From Lachnospiraceae bacterium (GTDB taxonomy: Bacteria > Bacillota > Clostridia > Lachnospirales > Lachnospiraceae), in contig CAJTAL010000010.1 in NCBI GenBank assembly GCA_910574285.1, positions 62,001 through 126,000 on the forward strand: DNA of 64,000 nucleotides, written 5' to 3'. Both the position numbers and the translations under genes were made by a program. Under the pieces are notes generated by a model. It was not told the origin of the DNA, made no database searches, and worked only from the letters and a program-made list of their open reading frames with translations. The first letter of the stretch is position 1, and every line of letters begins with the position of its first letter. This document shows positions 16,205 to 24,602 of the stretch, piece after piece.

Positions 16205-16765
16205 ATGAATTTGAACGAGATCCGGGAAGAGATCGACAGAATCGATAATGCTGTAAAACCATTGTTCCTGAAGCGGATGGAATGTGCGAAGCATGTCGCA
16301 GATGTAAAAGCAGCCTCAGGAGGAGATGTGTATGTACCGGAACGGGAACAGGCCGTTATCAGGCAGCGTTCTTTGGATGTCAGAGACGAGGTTCGGGATG
16401 AGTATACGGCTTTCTTGAGGCATCTTATGAGTATATGCAGGAGGTATGAATACGGGCTGTTAGAAGAGCTTCAGGAGCAGGTTGTGGAAGAGGCGCTTGC
16501 GCGGTCCGGGCTTTCACCGGCTGCAGAACATGACAGGGTCGAGATTTCGTTCTGCTGTGATTATGAGGAGAGTGACCTGAATCTGTTCCTGAATATGGCT
16601 AAGCTCAATAAGACAGGGGTTCTTGGGATGCAGTTGGAGATTCAGGGCGGAAAGCAGCAGATTACGATGATGCTGGACGGAAATGTAAATGACGAAAATA
16701 TGAAGCGTCTGCTCTGTCAGATGGGAAAAGAGGCGGAAGGATTCCGGATATTAGGTCTGTGTTAG
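16205..16765 (+). CDS. Chorismate mutase (AroQ-type) with C-terminal extension
   Basis: The first 85 residues form an AroQ-type chorismate mutase helix bundle: LNEIREEIDRIDNAVKPLFLKRMECAKHVADVK, then VPEREQAVIRQR. These hold the conserved Arg, Lys and Glu/Gln positions for chorismate-to-prephenate rearrangement. Residues 95-186 form an additional domain whose alternating strands (VEISFCCDYEESDLNLFL, GVLGMQLEIQGGKQQITMML) look ACT-like, suggesting amino-acid control. It sits in the serine dehydratase operon, away from aromatic biosynthesis genes. Confidence 0.82.
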   Translation: MNLNEIREEIDRIDNAVKPLFLKRMECAKHVADVKAASGGDVYVPEREQAVIRQRSLDVRDEVRDEYTAFLRHLMSICRRYEYGLLEELQEQVVEEALARSGLSPAAEHDRVEISFCCDYEESDLNLFLNMAKLNKTGVLGMQLEIQGGKQQITMMLDGNVNDENMKRLLCQMGKEAEGFRILGLC

Positions 16766-16768
16766 AAA

Positions 16769-16812
16769 GAGAGAGAAGAGAGAGGCTTTTACGCCCTCTC
16801 TTCTCTCTCGGT
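16769..16812. terminator. Bidirectional terminator after the serine dehydratase operon
   Basis: A long GA-rich stem (about 16769-16785) pairs with a CT-rich arm (about 16792-16808) with one bulge. It overlaps the 3' end of the convergent LacI gene. Confidence 0.75.
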
Positions 16813-17832
16813 TGTTTCCCTCCGCATCAATACCGGGGGGATAATCTTATGAATCGGCTCTTCCAAAGGGACGGGCCGTCTTTTTTTGCGTTCGTTCATT
16901 AATTCCACCAGAAGATTGACGGCTTCATAAGCAATTTTATCGATTTGCTGTCCGACCGTACTGATCGGAATGATTGCTTCCCGGGAGATCGGTGAGTTGT
17001 CAAAGCCCACGATCAGATAATCTTCCGGAAAAACCTTATGTTTCCGGAAGAGCAGATTCAGGAATATATTGGCATGAGTGTCATTGGAGATAAATATTCC
17101 TTTTTTTTGTCCGGCATAATCTCTGTCCAGATCGTCTATGATCTTTTCAAGCTGTGCCTGTGTAGATTCATAATCGGTTTTCAGATCTCTGATTAAGACC
17201 TGATGCTTCAGATGCTGCTCTTCACAGATATCAAGAAAGCCCTGAATGCGGCCGTAAGTGGGGAGTTCTTTGCCGGTAGGCGAATTAATGTGGATCAGCA
17301 CGTCGCAGTTGTGGCTGGCAAGCAGTCCGGCGGCCTGGACTCCGCCCATATAATTGTCTGTGTTGACGCTGCAGATATATTGATCCTCCCGTTCGATAGA
17401 TACAATAGGTATGTTAAGGGCGGCCAGTGATTTGGAGGAAATGGTGTGGCTTAACACGATTAATCCTTCAATCTTATAGGCGAGGAGTTCTTTTATATAT
17501 TGCTTTTCGACCTCTTTTTTTTCATTTCCGACGAATACGAGGAATTTATACCCGAAGGTTTCATAGGTGGACAGTATCCGATCCAGTATCTCGGAGAAAT
17601 AATGCAGATAAAGGCTCGGAATGATAATGCCGATGAATTCTGTCTTTCCGTTTGCCAGAATTCGGGCAACCTTATTCTCCTTGTAATTCAGTTTCACTAA
17701 CGCATCTGAGATGATTGCCTGGTTCTCCAGAGTGAGGGAGTCAGGATTGTTGAAATATCTTGAGATCGTCGTCTTAGAAAAATGTGTATATTCTGCAATA
17801 TCGTTAAAAGTTACGTTCTTTTTCTGTGCCAT
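16789..17832 (-). CDS. LacI family transcriptional repressor
   Basis: This 347-residue protein has an N-terminal LacI helix-turn-helix (VTFNDIAEYTHFSKTTISRYFNNP) with hinge helix (KVARILANGKTEFIGIIIP). A periplasmic-binding-like effector domain follows (IEGLIVLSHT, DNYMGGVQAAGLLASH, YLIVGFDNSPIS). It is divergent from the second sugar importer, and three palindromic sites lie in the shared gap, so it very likely represses the importer and perhaps itself. The effector sugar cannot be read. Confidence 0.93.
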   Translation of the reverse strand: MAQKKNVTFNDIAEYTHFSKTTISRYFNNPDSLTLENQAIISDALVKLNYKENKVARILANGKTEFIGIIIPSLYLHYFSEILDRILSTYETFGYKFLVFVGNEKKEVEKQYIKELLAYKIEGLIVLSHTISSKSLAALNIPIVSIEREDQYICSVNTDNYMGGVQAAGLLASHNCDVLIHINSPTGKELPTYGRIQGFLDICEEQHLKHQVLIRDLKTDYESTQAQLEKIIDDLDRDYAGQKKGIFISNDTHANIFLNLLFRKHKVFPEDYLIVGFDNSPISREAIIPISTVGQQIDKIAYEAVNLLVELMNERKKRRPVPLEEPIHKIIPPVLMRRETTEREERA

Positions 17833-17913
17833 AATAGATCAATTCCTTGTTCGGTATATATTTGCCCGTGCATCAGGAACAGGCGGCGGTCGGGAAAGAG
17901 TTTTCCTGTGTTC

Positions 17914-17942
17914 AGTATAACAAATCAAAGAGAAAAGAACAA
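17914..17942 (-). promoter_or_regulatory. Promoter of the LacI gene
   Basis: On the minus strand TTGTTC (17942-17937), a 17-bp spacer and TATACT (17919-17914). The distal operator at 17948 ends 6 bp from the -35 box. Confidence 0.5.
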
Positions 17943-17947
17943 TAAAT

Positions 17948-17967
17948 AACTGGTTAAGTAACCGGTT
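17948..17967. promoter_or_regulatory. Distal LacI-type operator
   Basis: AACTGGTTAAGTAACCGGTT contains ACTGGTTAAGTAACCGGT, an imperfect dyad. It closely matches, in reverse orientation, the site at 18088-18107. Its position just upstream of the LacI promoter fits autoregulation or DNA looping with the downstream pair, about 121 and 140 bp away centre to centre. Confidence 0.6.
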
Positions 17968-18032
17968 TTGTAAAGAATATACAAATTTTATGATTCAAAA
18001 TTGTATAGGAGTTACAAAGTTTCTTTTGGTGA

Positions 18033-18061
18033 TTGACGTATATATGTACAAGTGGTATTAT
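18033..18061 (+). promoter_or_regulatory. Promoter of the second sugar importer operon
   Basis: TTGACG (18033-18038), a 17-bp spacer and TATTAT (18056-18061). The predicted start point near 18068 abuts the first downstream operator. Confidence 0.7.
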
Positions 18062-18070
18062 AAAATCATA

Positions 18071-18107
18071 AAGTAACCGGTTACTTTACCAGTTACTTAA
18101 CCGGTTG
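18071..18107. promoter_or_regulatory. Two proximal LacI-type operators
   Basis: AAGTAACCGGTTACTT (18071-18086) is a perfect 16-bp palindrome with the central CG typical of LacI-family operators. Immediately after it, ACCAGTTACTTAACCGGTTG (18088-18107) is a second, related dyad. Both cover the predicted transcription start and early leader, so repressor binding would block initiation or early elongation. Confidence 0.75.
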
Positions 18108-18152
18108 CAAATAATAAAATGCAGAGAATGCAGGAAAACAGGAGGAATGGTC

Positions 18153-19526
18153 ATGAAGAAAAATCTTATGACAAGAGTCGTCGCATTGGGACTGGTTATG
18201 ATGCTGATGACAACAATGCTCGGCGGATGCAGATTTGGATTTGCCAGTGATCCGGATGACCCGAATGAAGTGGAGGAAGAGATTCCGATTGATACTTCGA
18301 CAGATACTTTTGAGTATGATTCTGGTCTGAAGGGGACGAAGATCACGCTTTTGAATTCGAAAGCCGAGATTCAGGTTGCGCTGGAGAAGATGGCGGCACA
18401 GTTCGAGGAGAAATCAGGAGTACACGTGGAGATTATGCCGGTTACGGACGATTCGCCGTATACGAAGGTTGTAAGCATGTACAATTCGGGAAATGCTCCG
18501 ACGCTGTCAATTCTCGATACAACGGATGTTATCGCGCTGGCTGAGGAGAAGGGCGAAGATCTCTCTGATGAAGATTGGATTCAGGAGGCAGAAGGCTATC
18601 TTACAGAGGTAAATGGTAAGATATACAGTTTTCCGTTGTGTATTGAAGGCCGCGGACTGATTTATAATAAAGCGGTGATCGAGGAGGCGCTGGGTGAAGA
18701 ATTCAAGCCGGACTCTATCACAACACAGGAAGAGTTCGTAGAGCTGCTGGACCGGCTTGTGGAAGGCGGTATTGCAAAGCCGGTGTCTATGGCAAAAGAA
18801 GACTGGTCGCTGGGGGCGCATCATCTGCAGTATATCTATGAGACATCAGACGGAACGTCAGAGGGAGCCCAGGAGATCATCGAATCTATTAAGGCAGGGA
18901 AGCTGGATCTGAGTTCCTATGACAGATTATCGGATTTTCTGGATATGTTCGATGTGTTAAAGAAGTATAATGTGGCAAAGGCCGATCCCCTGGGAGCGGA
19001 CTATGATGAGATGGCGATTGATCTCGTAGACGGAAAGACTGCAATCTGGTTCAATGGTAACTGGGCATGGCCGAATCTTGAGGAAGCAGGGGCGGAAACA
19101 GAGGATGAGTATGGATTTCTGCCGTATTTCATGAATAATGATTCGGAAGATTTCGCAAATCAGAAGATTCAGGGCTCACCGTCCAAGCAGATCATGCTTG
19201 ACGGACAGTTGGCGACGGAAGATCAGAAAGCGGCGGCAAAGGAATTCTTGAACTGGATTGTATTCAGCGAGATCGGGCAGCAGATGCTGGTGAAGACCTG
19301 CAGTATCATCCCGCCGTTTCAGAATAATCCGTATGAGCCGAACGATCCGCTTAGCCGTGATATTTATGAGAAAGTGCATGAGGATAAGGCGTTTAATGCA
19401 TCAGCGATCGTTCCGAATGACCATTGGGCCGTTCTTGGATCAGCAATGCAGAAGTATCTTGCAGGGAGAAGTGATCGGAAAGAACTGACAGAATCAATTC
19501 AGGAATACTGGGATGAGCAGGAGTAA
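18153..19526 (+). CDS. Extracellular solute-binding lipoprotein, second sugar importer
   Basis: This 457-residue family 1 solute-binding protein starts at the ATG at 18153, 7 bases after GGAGG; upstream in-frame starts lack proper spacing. The signal peptide is MKKNLMTRVVALGLVMMLMT with lipobox LGGC, followed by an acidic linker (DPDDPNEVEEEIP). The mature domain has KITLLNSKAEIQVALEKMA, SILDTTDVIALAEEKG and GKTAIWFNGNWAW, typical of oligosaccharide binders. It is under the LacI operators and first of three importer genes. No glycosidase is adjacent, so the cargo is unknown. Confidence 0.92.
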   Translation: MKKNLMTRVVALGLVMMLMTTMLGGCRFGFASDPDDPNEVEEEIPIDTSTDTFEYDSGLKGTKITLLNSKAEIQVALEKMAAQFEEKSGVHVEIMPVTDDSPYTKVVSMYNSGNAPTLSILDTTDVIALAEEKGEDLSDEDWIQEAEGYLTEVNGKIYSFPLCIEGRGLIYNKAVIEEALGEEFKPDSITTQEEFVELLDRLVEGGIAKPVSMAKEDWSLGAHHLQYIYETSDGTSEGAQEIIESIKAGKLDLSSYDRLSDFLDMFDVLKKYNVAKADPLGADYDEMAIDLVDGKTAIWFNGNWAWPNLEEAGAETEDEYGFLPYFMNNDSEDFANQKIQGSPSKQIMLDGQLATEDQKAAAKEFLNWIVFSEIGQQMLVKTCSIIPPFQNNPYEPNDPLSRDIYEKVHEDKAFNASAIVPNDHWAVLGSAMQKYLAGRSDRKELTESIQEYWDEQE

Positions 19527-19552
19527 GTAAATTTAGAAGAGAGGGATAAGAC

Positions 19553-20425
19553 ATGAGATCAAAAAATAACGGAAAAGATTTCTGTATGTTTGCATTTCCG
19601 GGGATGTTCTGTTTCTTTGCGGTAGTTATAGTTCCATTCATATATGGTATCTATCTGACGCTGACGGACTGGAACGGAGTATCGAAGGAGAAGAACTTTA
19701 TCGGCCTTAGGAATTTTGCCGGTGTGGTAAAAGACAGGCAGTTCTGGACATCGCTGCTGCTGACGTTCAAATATGTAATTCTGGTGGTTGTGCTGGTAAA
19801 TGTACTTGCATTTGTGATTGCGTACCTGCTGACACGGGGAATCAAAGGACAGAATTTCTTCCGTGCAGGTTTCTTCACACCGAACCTGATCGGAGGTATC
19901 GTACTGGGATATATCTGGCAGTTTGTATTTTCAAGAGTATTCGTGAATATCGGAGAATCTACAGGATGGAGCCTGTTTGAAGCGTCGTGGCTGTCAGATC
20001 CGACGAAAGCATTCGCAGCGTTGGTACTGGTGTCTGTTTGGCAGTTGTCTGGATATATGATTCTGATCTATGTGGCAGGCTTCATGGGATTAAGCGAGGA
20101 TGTTATGGAGGCAGCCAGCATTGACGGAGCATCCGGATGGGTTAAGCTTAAGAGCATCATCATGCCGCTGATGATGTCGTCGGTGACGATCTGCCTGTTC
20201 CTGACACTGTCACGGGCTTTTATGGTATACGATGTGAACCTGTCATTAACGGCGGGCGCTCCGTATGGAACTACAGAGATGGCAGCGATGCATGTATATG
20301 AGAAAGCCTTTACCTCCAGACAGTTTGGTGTGGGCCAGGCGGAAGCACTTATCTTATTTATCATCGTTGCAGGTATTAGCTGCCTGCAGGTATATCTGAC
20401 AAAGAGACAGGAGGTTGAAGCATAA
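19553..20425 (+). CDS. Sugar ABC transporter permease (MalF/UgpA type)
   Basis: This 290-residue permease begins MRSKNNGKDFCMFAFPGMF, with PFIYGIYLTLTDWNGVS typical of the subfamily. The EAA loop is EAASIDGASGWVKLKSI near residue 185. The stop codon overlaps the start of the next permease (TAATG), indicating translational coupling. It pairs with that product in the membrane. Confidence 0.92.
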   Translation: MRSKNNGKDFCMFAFPGMFCFFAVVIVPFIYGIYLTLTDWNGVSKEKNFIGLRNFAGVVKDRQFWTSLLLTFKYVILVVVLVNVLAFVIAYLLTRGIKGQNFFRAGFFTPNLIGGIVLGYIWQFVFSRVFVNIGESTGWSLFEASWLSDPTKAFAALVLVSVWQLSGYMILIYVAGFMGLSEDVMEAASIDGASGWVKLKSIIMPLMMSSVTICLFLTLSRAFMVYDVNLSLTAGAPYGTTEMAAMHVYEKAFTSRQFGVGQAEALILFIIVAGISCLQVYLTKRQEVEA

Positions 20426-21285
20426 TGAAACAGACGACAATCGGCGGAAATAAGAGAAAAGCCGCCAACTTTCTGGCAGTAGCAGGACTGATAATCATCT
20501 TTTTGGTATATATGTTCCCGTTTATTATGGTAGTGATCAATTCTCTGAAACAGAAGAGAGACATTATTAAGAGCCCGTTTTCATGGCTATACACCATCAA
20601 GGGCCTGTCCTTTGACAATTTTGTAAAAGCTTATACACAGATGGATTTCCTGAATGCATTTAAGAATTCTTTGATTGTTACGGTTTCGGCGACAGTATTG
20701 GTAACCCTGCTGGCGGCAATGCTTGCATACTATATCGTGCGCCATAATAATGGCATTTCCAAGCTTACGTTTGCCCTGATGGTAGCGTCAATGATCATTC
20801 CATTCCAGGCGATTATGATTCCGCTGGTCAGTATCTATGGCGGAACATTAGATATCCTGAATCACAGGACTACACTGATTTTCATGCATACAGGTTTTTC
20901 CATGGCGATGTCGGTATTCATGTTCCATGGGTTCATTAAGGGGAATGTTCCAATGGCTCTGGAAGAAGCGGCGTACATAGACGGATGTACCCACTCTCAG
21001 ACATTTTTCAAGATTGTGCTTCCGCTGCTGAAACCGATTATTTCAACGATGGTAATATTGAATTCGATGGCATTCTGGAATGATTTCCTGCTTCCGTCGC
21101 TCGTGCTTTCAGACAAGAAGCTTTTAACGCTGCCGCTTTCAACCTATAGTTTCTACGGAACGTATTCTGCGGACTATGGAACCATCATGGCAGGCTTGCT
21201 TCTGTGCGTAGCTCCGATTCTGATTCTGTATGTGGCGCTTCAGAAACAGATTATCGGCGGAGTTGTAGCCGGAGCCGTAAAATAA
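20425..21285 (+). CDS. Carbohydrate ABC transporter permease (MalG/UgpE type)
   Basis: This 286-residue permease has six helices, the EAA loop EAAYIDGCTHSQTFF near residue 179 and the subfamily tail LQKQIIGGVVAGAVK. It overlaps the preceding permease gene by one base. It is the last gene of the LacI-controlled importer; no ATPase is encoded nearby. Confidence 0.92.
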   Translation: MKQTTIGGNKRKAANFLAVAGLIIIFLVYMFPFIMVVINSLKQKRDIIKSPFSWLYTIKGLSFDNFVKAYTQMDFLNAFKNSLIVTVSATVLVTLLAAMLAYYIVRHNNGISKLTFALMVASMIIPFQAIMIPLVSIYGGTLDILNHRTTLIFMHTGFSMAMSVFMFHGFIKGNVPMALEEAAYIDGCTHSQTFFKIVLPLLKPIISTMVILNSMAFWNDFLLPSLVLSDKKLLTLPLSTYSFYGTYSADYGTIMAGLLLCVAPILILYVALQKQIIGGVVAGAVK

Positions 21286-21308
21286 AAATGGTGCGGACTT
21301 GTCAGGTT

Positions 21309-22118
21309 TCACCGCATAAATTTGTTGATTACATGCAATACTCCGTCTTCATCGTTTGATTTTGTGATATAATCCGCCGCCTTAAGTACTGCAGGCTGGG
21401 CGTTTGCCATGGCGACGCCCAGTCCGGCGGTTTCAATCATAGTCAGGTCGTTATATCCGTCCCCGCAGCAGATCATCTCGTCTGTAGTAAGGCCGATTCC
21501 GCTTAAGAGACGCAGCAGAGAATGAGCCTTATCGATTCCCCTTGGCATGATCTCCAGGAAGAAGGGATCCGAGCGGTATACGGAGAGATACGAATGGAAG
21601 TATCCGCTGACCTCATCTTTGACAAGACAAATAGTCTCAGGATTGCCGGTTATCAAGATCTTATTCATTGATTCCGGAACCTGGGACGGGAAATCATCGG
21701 TATGGATGAGCGACATATGGTTGATGGAGGCTTCCAATTCACTGTACTGGTTGGTATGAAGACCGGAGATAAGATGGTCCGGTGCATAGCTGATGATATC
21801 TATGTCAGAATACTTTCGGGCGATATCATAGAGAGGTTCTGCCACATCATCCGGCAGTGTCTTTTCATAGATGATCTGATTGCTCCTGCAGTCTGTGATC
21901 CGTCCGCCGTTGAAGGACAGGATATAACTCCCGAATTCATGCAGACGAAGCAGTCCGGCAAGAGGAGCGACGCCTCTGGTGGGGCGTCCGCTTGCCAGAA
22001 CGACTTTTTTTCCACGGTTCTGAATATCGATCAATGCCTTCAGAGTGGCTTGTGATACCTCTTTCTTAGAGTTTGTAAGAGTGCCGTCCAGATCCAGCAC
22101 AAGCATCTGATAGTTCAT
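21309..22118 (-). CDS. HAD superfamily Cof-type phosphatase
   Basis: This 269-residue protein has all HAD motifs: DLDGTLTNS with the nucleophile and general-acid aspartates, SGRPTRG, a lysine in GIDKAHSLLRL, and GDGYNDLTMIETAGLGVAM. The type IIB cap between motifs II and III marks the Cof/YidA group, which dephosphorylates sugar phosphates, pyridoxal phosphate or similar small molecules. It lies 22 bases downstream of murF on the same strand. The substrate is not predictable. Confidence 0.9.
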   Translation of the reverse strand: MNYQMLVLDLDGTLTNSKKEVSQATLKALIDIQNRGKKVVLASGRPTRGVAPLAGLLRLHEFGSYILSFNGGRITDCRSNQIIYEKTLPDDVAEPLYDIARKYSDIDIISYAPDHLISGLHTNQYSELEASINHMSLIHTDDFPSQVPESMNKILITGNPETICLVKDEVSGYFHSYLSVYRSDPFFLEIMPRGIDKAHSLLRLLSGIGLTTDEMICCGDGYNDLTMIETAGLGVAMANAQPAVLKAADYITKSNDEDGVLHVINKFMR

Positions 22119-22140
22119 AAGATTACCTCTGCGTTATACG

Positions 22141-23514
22141 TTAAAAATTCTTCAAAGCGTCTACAATCTCAGGGAAACACATGCTGTGAGAGGCTTTGAC
22201 CAGAATGTTGTCACCGTTCTTAAGCAGGTTCCCGGAGGCTTTTATAAATTCTTCATTCGTTTCAAACCAGATACTTTGAGCGCCGGAACAGGCATTTTCG
22301 GCGCCTTTTGCCAGTGACCGGGAGAGCGAACCGATCCCGCACACCAGGTCGATTCCCTGCTTTGCTGCGTATTCGCCGACCTCGTAGTGAAGTTCTTGCT
22401 CACGGTTCCCTAATTCACCCATATCGCCAAGGACGGCGACCTTGCGTCCGATCGCCATATTCAGTACGTCGATGGAGGCTTTCATGGAGACTGGGTTGGC
22501 GTTGTAGCAGTCATCCAGAATGATCAGCCGTTCAGTTTCGATAATGTTGCTGCGTCCCGGCATGGAAGGGAGCCCTTCGATACCGGCGCAGATCTCCTGG
22601 GGCGTAAGTCCAAGTGTGTAGCCGGCGGCAGAACCGGCGAGGGCGTTGGATACCATATGAATACCCGGCAGAGGAACGATACACTCAAAAGAAGTGTTAT
22701 CCGGCAGGTGAATGGTGCAGGCAGTGCCTTTTAAACCAAGGGGCCGGATATGGTCGGCGTAAAACTGGTTCTCTTCATCCAATCCGAAGAAGACAGGTTT
22801 GACTCCTTTGACAGGAGAGGTTTGAGATAAGAGATCGTCGTCTCCATTAAGAATGATAGTCCCGCCGTTCCTCATATCCTGTATCATCTGCATCTTTTCA
22901 CGGTAGATTCCTTCCCGTGTCTTGAAAAATTCCAGATGCGCGATGCCAATATTGGTAACGACACAGATATCCGGGCTGGCGACGGAGGAAAGCCGCCGCA
23001 TCTCGCCGAAATGATTCACGCCCATCTCAAGGACAGCAACCTGATGAGTATCATTCATCTCAAAGATTGTGAGGGGGAGCCCCCATTCATTGTTAAAATT
23101 CCCCAGTGTCTTATGCACATTATATTTTTGGGCGAGTACAGAGGCGATCATCTCTTTTGTACTCGTCTTGCCTGCGCTTCCCGTAATGCCTACAACCTTG
23201 AGGTCAAAAGAGTCTCTGTAAAGCTTGGCGATATCAAGAAGCGCCTGACCGGTAGACTCGACCAGTATATACGGGTAGTCGGTTTCGCCGAGGTCTTCAT
23301 GGGATACCACGCAGAGAGCGCCGGCTTTCACAGTATCCGGAATAAACTTGTGGGCGTTGACCTTCACGCCGTCGATGGCGACAAAGAGATAACCCGGCCG
23401 CACTTTGCGGCTGTCGATCACTACACCGTCTGCTTCCTGATCAAGATATTTCGGATCACCATGGTAGGTTCCCTGGCACGTTTCCGTGATATTCTTTAGT
23501 GTAAGGTTTTTCAT
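22141..23514 (-). CDS. murF: UDP-N-acetylmuramoyl-tripeptide--D-alanyl-D-alanine ligase
   Basis: This is the last cytoplasmic peptidoglycan ligase, adding D-Ala-D-Ala to the UDP-MurNAc-tripeptide. The Mur ligase P-loop is GITGSAGKTSTKEMI, followed by NFNNEWGLPLTIFEM and the C-terminal ILDDCYNANPVSMKAS and AVLGDMGELG motifs. I place the start at the ATG at 23514 (457 residues), 7 bases after AGGAGG. A TTG two codons upstream is less likely. The ATG overlaps the ddl stop (ATGA), so ddl and murF are translationally coupled and act in successive steps. Confidence 0.96.
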   Translation of the reverse strand: MKNLTLKNITETCQGTYHGDPKYLDQEADGVVIDSRKVRPGYLFVAIDGVKVNAHKFIPDTVKAGALCVVSHEDLGETDYPYILVESTGQALLDIAKLYRDSFDLKVVGITGSAGKTSTKEMIASVLAQKYNVHKTLGNFNNEWGLPLTIFEMNDTHQVAVLEMGVNHFGEMRRLSSVASPDICVVTNIGIAHLEFFKTREGIYREKMQMIQDMRNGGTIILNGDDDLLSQTSPVKGVKPVFFGLDEENQFYADHIRPLGLKGTACTIHLPDNTSFECIVPLPGIHMVSNALAGSAAGYTLGLTPQEICAGIEGLPSMPGRSNIIETERLIILDDCYNANPVSMKASIDVLNMAIGRKVAVLGDMGELGNREQELHYEVGEYAAKQGIDLVCGIGSLSRSLAKGAENACSGAQSIWFETNEEFIKASGNLLKNGDNILVKASHSMCFPEIVDALKNF

Positions 23515-24590
23515 ATACAAGCCTCCTGGCAGCGCGCTTTGAAAGACTCTTCAATAATCTGCTGGCATAATTTTCCATATTCGAGGCCCGCGGCCTTCGC
23601 TGCTTTCGGAAGAAGGCTGGCGGGAGTCATACCGGGCAGCGCGTTTACTTCCAGGCAGTAGAAGCTTCCGTCTTCGTCGTCCACGATAAAGTCGGCCCGG
23701 GAATAGACATCCAGACGCAGCGCCTCGAAAGCCTTTTCTCCCATACGCTGAATCTGTTCCTGGGTTTTGGCGTCGAGGGATACCGGGGGACAGATTTCCT
23801 GCGCTCCACCGTCCTGGTATTTGTTCTCATAGTTGAAGAAACCGCTCTTTGGGATGATCTCTACCAGGGGAAGAGCTTTTCCCGCGATAATACCGCAGGC
23901 GAATTCACGTCCCTTGATGTAAGGCTCGATGACAATCTCTTCTTCGTGGTTGATATCGAAAGACTGACGGATTGCGTCTTTGTATTCTTCCTCTGTATGA
24001 ACGATGAATACGCCGATACTGGAACCGCCGGAGCAAGGTTTGATCACCAAAGGGAGATAATATCCCAGTTCAGAGAGAGGAGTATCTTTGGTGGCGCGTG
24101 TGAGGGAAGTTCCCCGCGGGGTAGAGACTCCGGACATCTTGAAGATCTGTTTCGCCACTAATTTATTCATGGATACGGCGCATCCCAGAGGGCCGGGACC
24201 GGTATAGCGGATACCCAGGACGTCAAAGGTTGCCTGAAGTTTTCCGTCTTCTCCGATAGAGCCGTGAAGTCCCATGAATGTAATGTCCGCCATCCGGCAT
24301 AGTTCGATGACATTCGGGCCGATCAGGGACTGAGAATCTCCAGGGCGGGAACGTTTCAGCGCTTCTAAGTCAGGGGCGGTCGTCTTGATGCTTTCGGCAA
24401 TCTCAAGTCCCGCGCCCGGAAGGCTGAATACTTCTTCTAATTTGCCGGAATCACAGGGGTATCCCATGTATACGTCCATCAGAAATGCCTGATGTCCGTT
24501 TTCCCGGAGGGTCCTGCAGATTCCTGCGCCTGATGTCAGCGATACGTCCCGTTCCGGGCTTAATCCGCCGGCTAATACAATGATTTTCAT
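23511..24590 (-). CDS. ddl: D-alanine--D-alanine ligase
   Basis: This 359-residue ATP-grasp enzyme makes the D-Ala-D-Ala dipeptide used by MurF. It opens IIVLAGGLSPERDVSLTSG and has MGLHGSIGEDGKLQ, the ATP-grasp core LPLVIKPCSGGSSIGV and YCLEVNALPGMTPASLLPKAA. Its stop overlaps the murF start. The VanA-type lactate specificity motif is not apparent, and the product is predicted to be normal D-Ala-D-Ala. It is slightly longer than the common 300-350 residues. Confidence 0.94.
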   Translation of the reverse strand: MKIIVLAGGLSPERDVSLTSGAGICRTLRENGHQAFLMDVYMGYPCDSGKLEEVFSLPGAGLEIAESIKTTAPDLEALKRSRPGDSQSLIGPNVIELCRMADITFMGLHGSIGEDGKLQATFDVLGIRYTGPGPLGCAVSMNKLVAKQIFKMSGVSTPRGTSLTRATKDTPLSELGYYLPLVIKPCSGGSSIGVFIVHTEEEYKDAIRQSFDINHEEEIVIEPYIKGREFACGIIAGKALPLVEIIPKSGFFNYENKYQDGGAQEICPPVSLDAKTQEQIQRMGEKAFEALRLDVYSRADFIVDDEDGSFYCLEVNALPGMTPASLLPKAAKAAGLEYGKLCQQIIEESFKARCQEACI

Positions 24591-24602
24591 ATACTATCTC
24601 CT

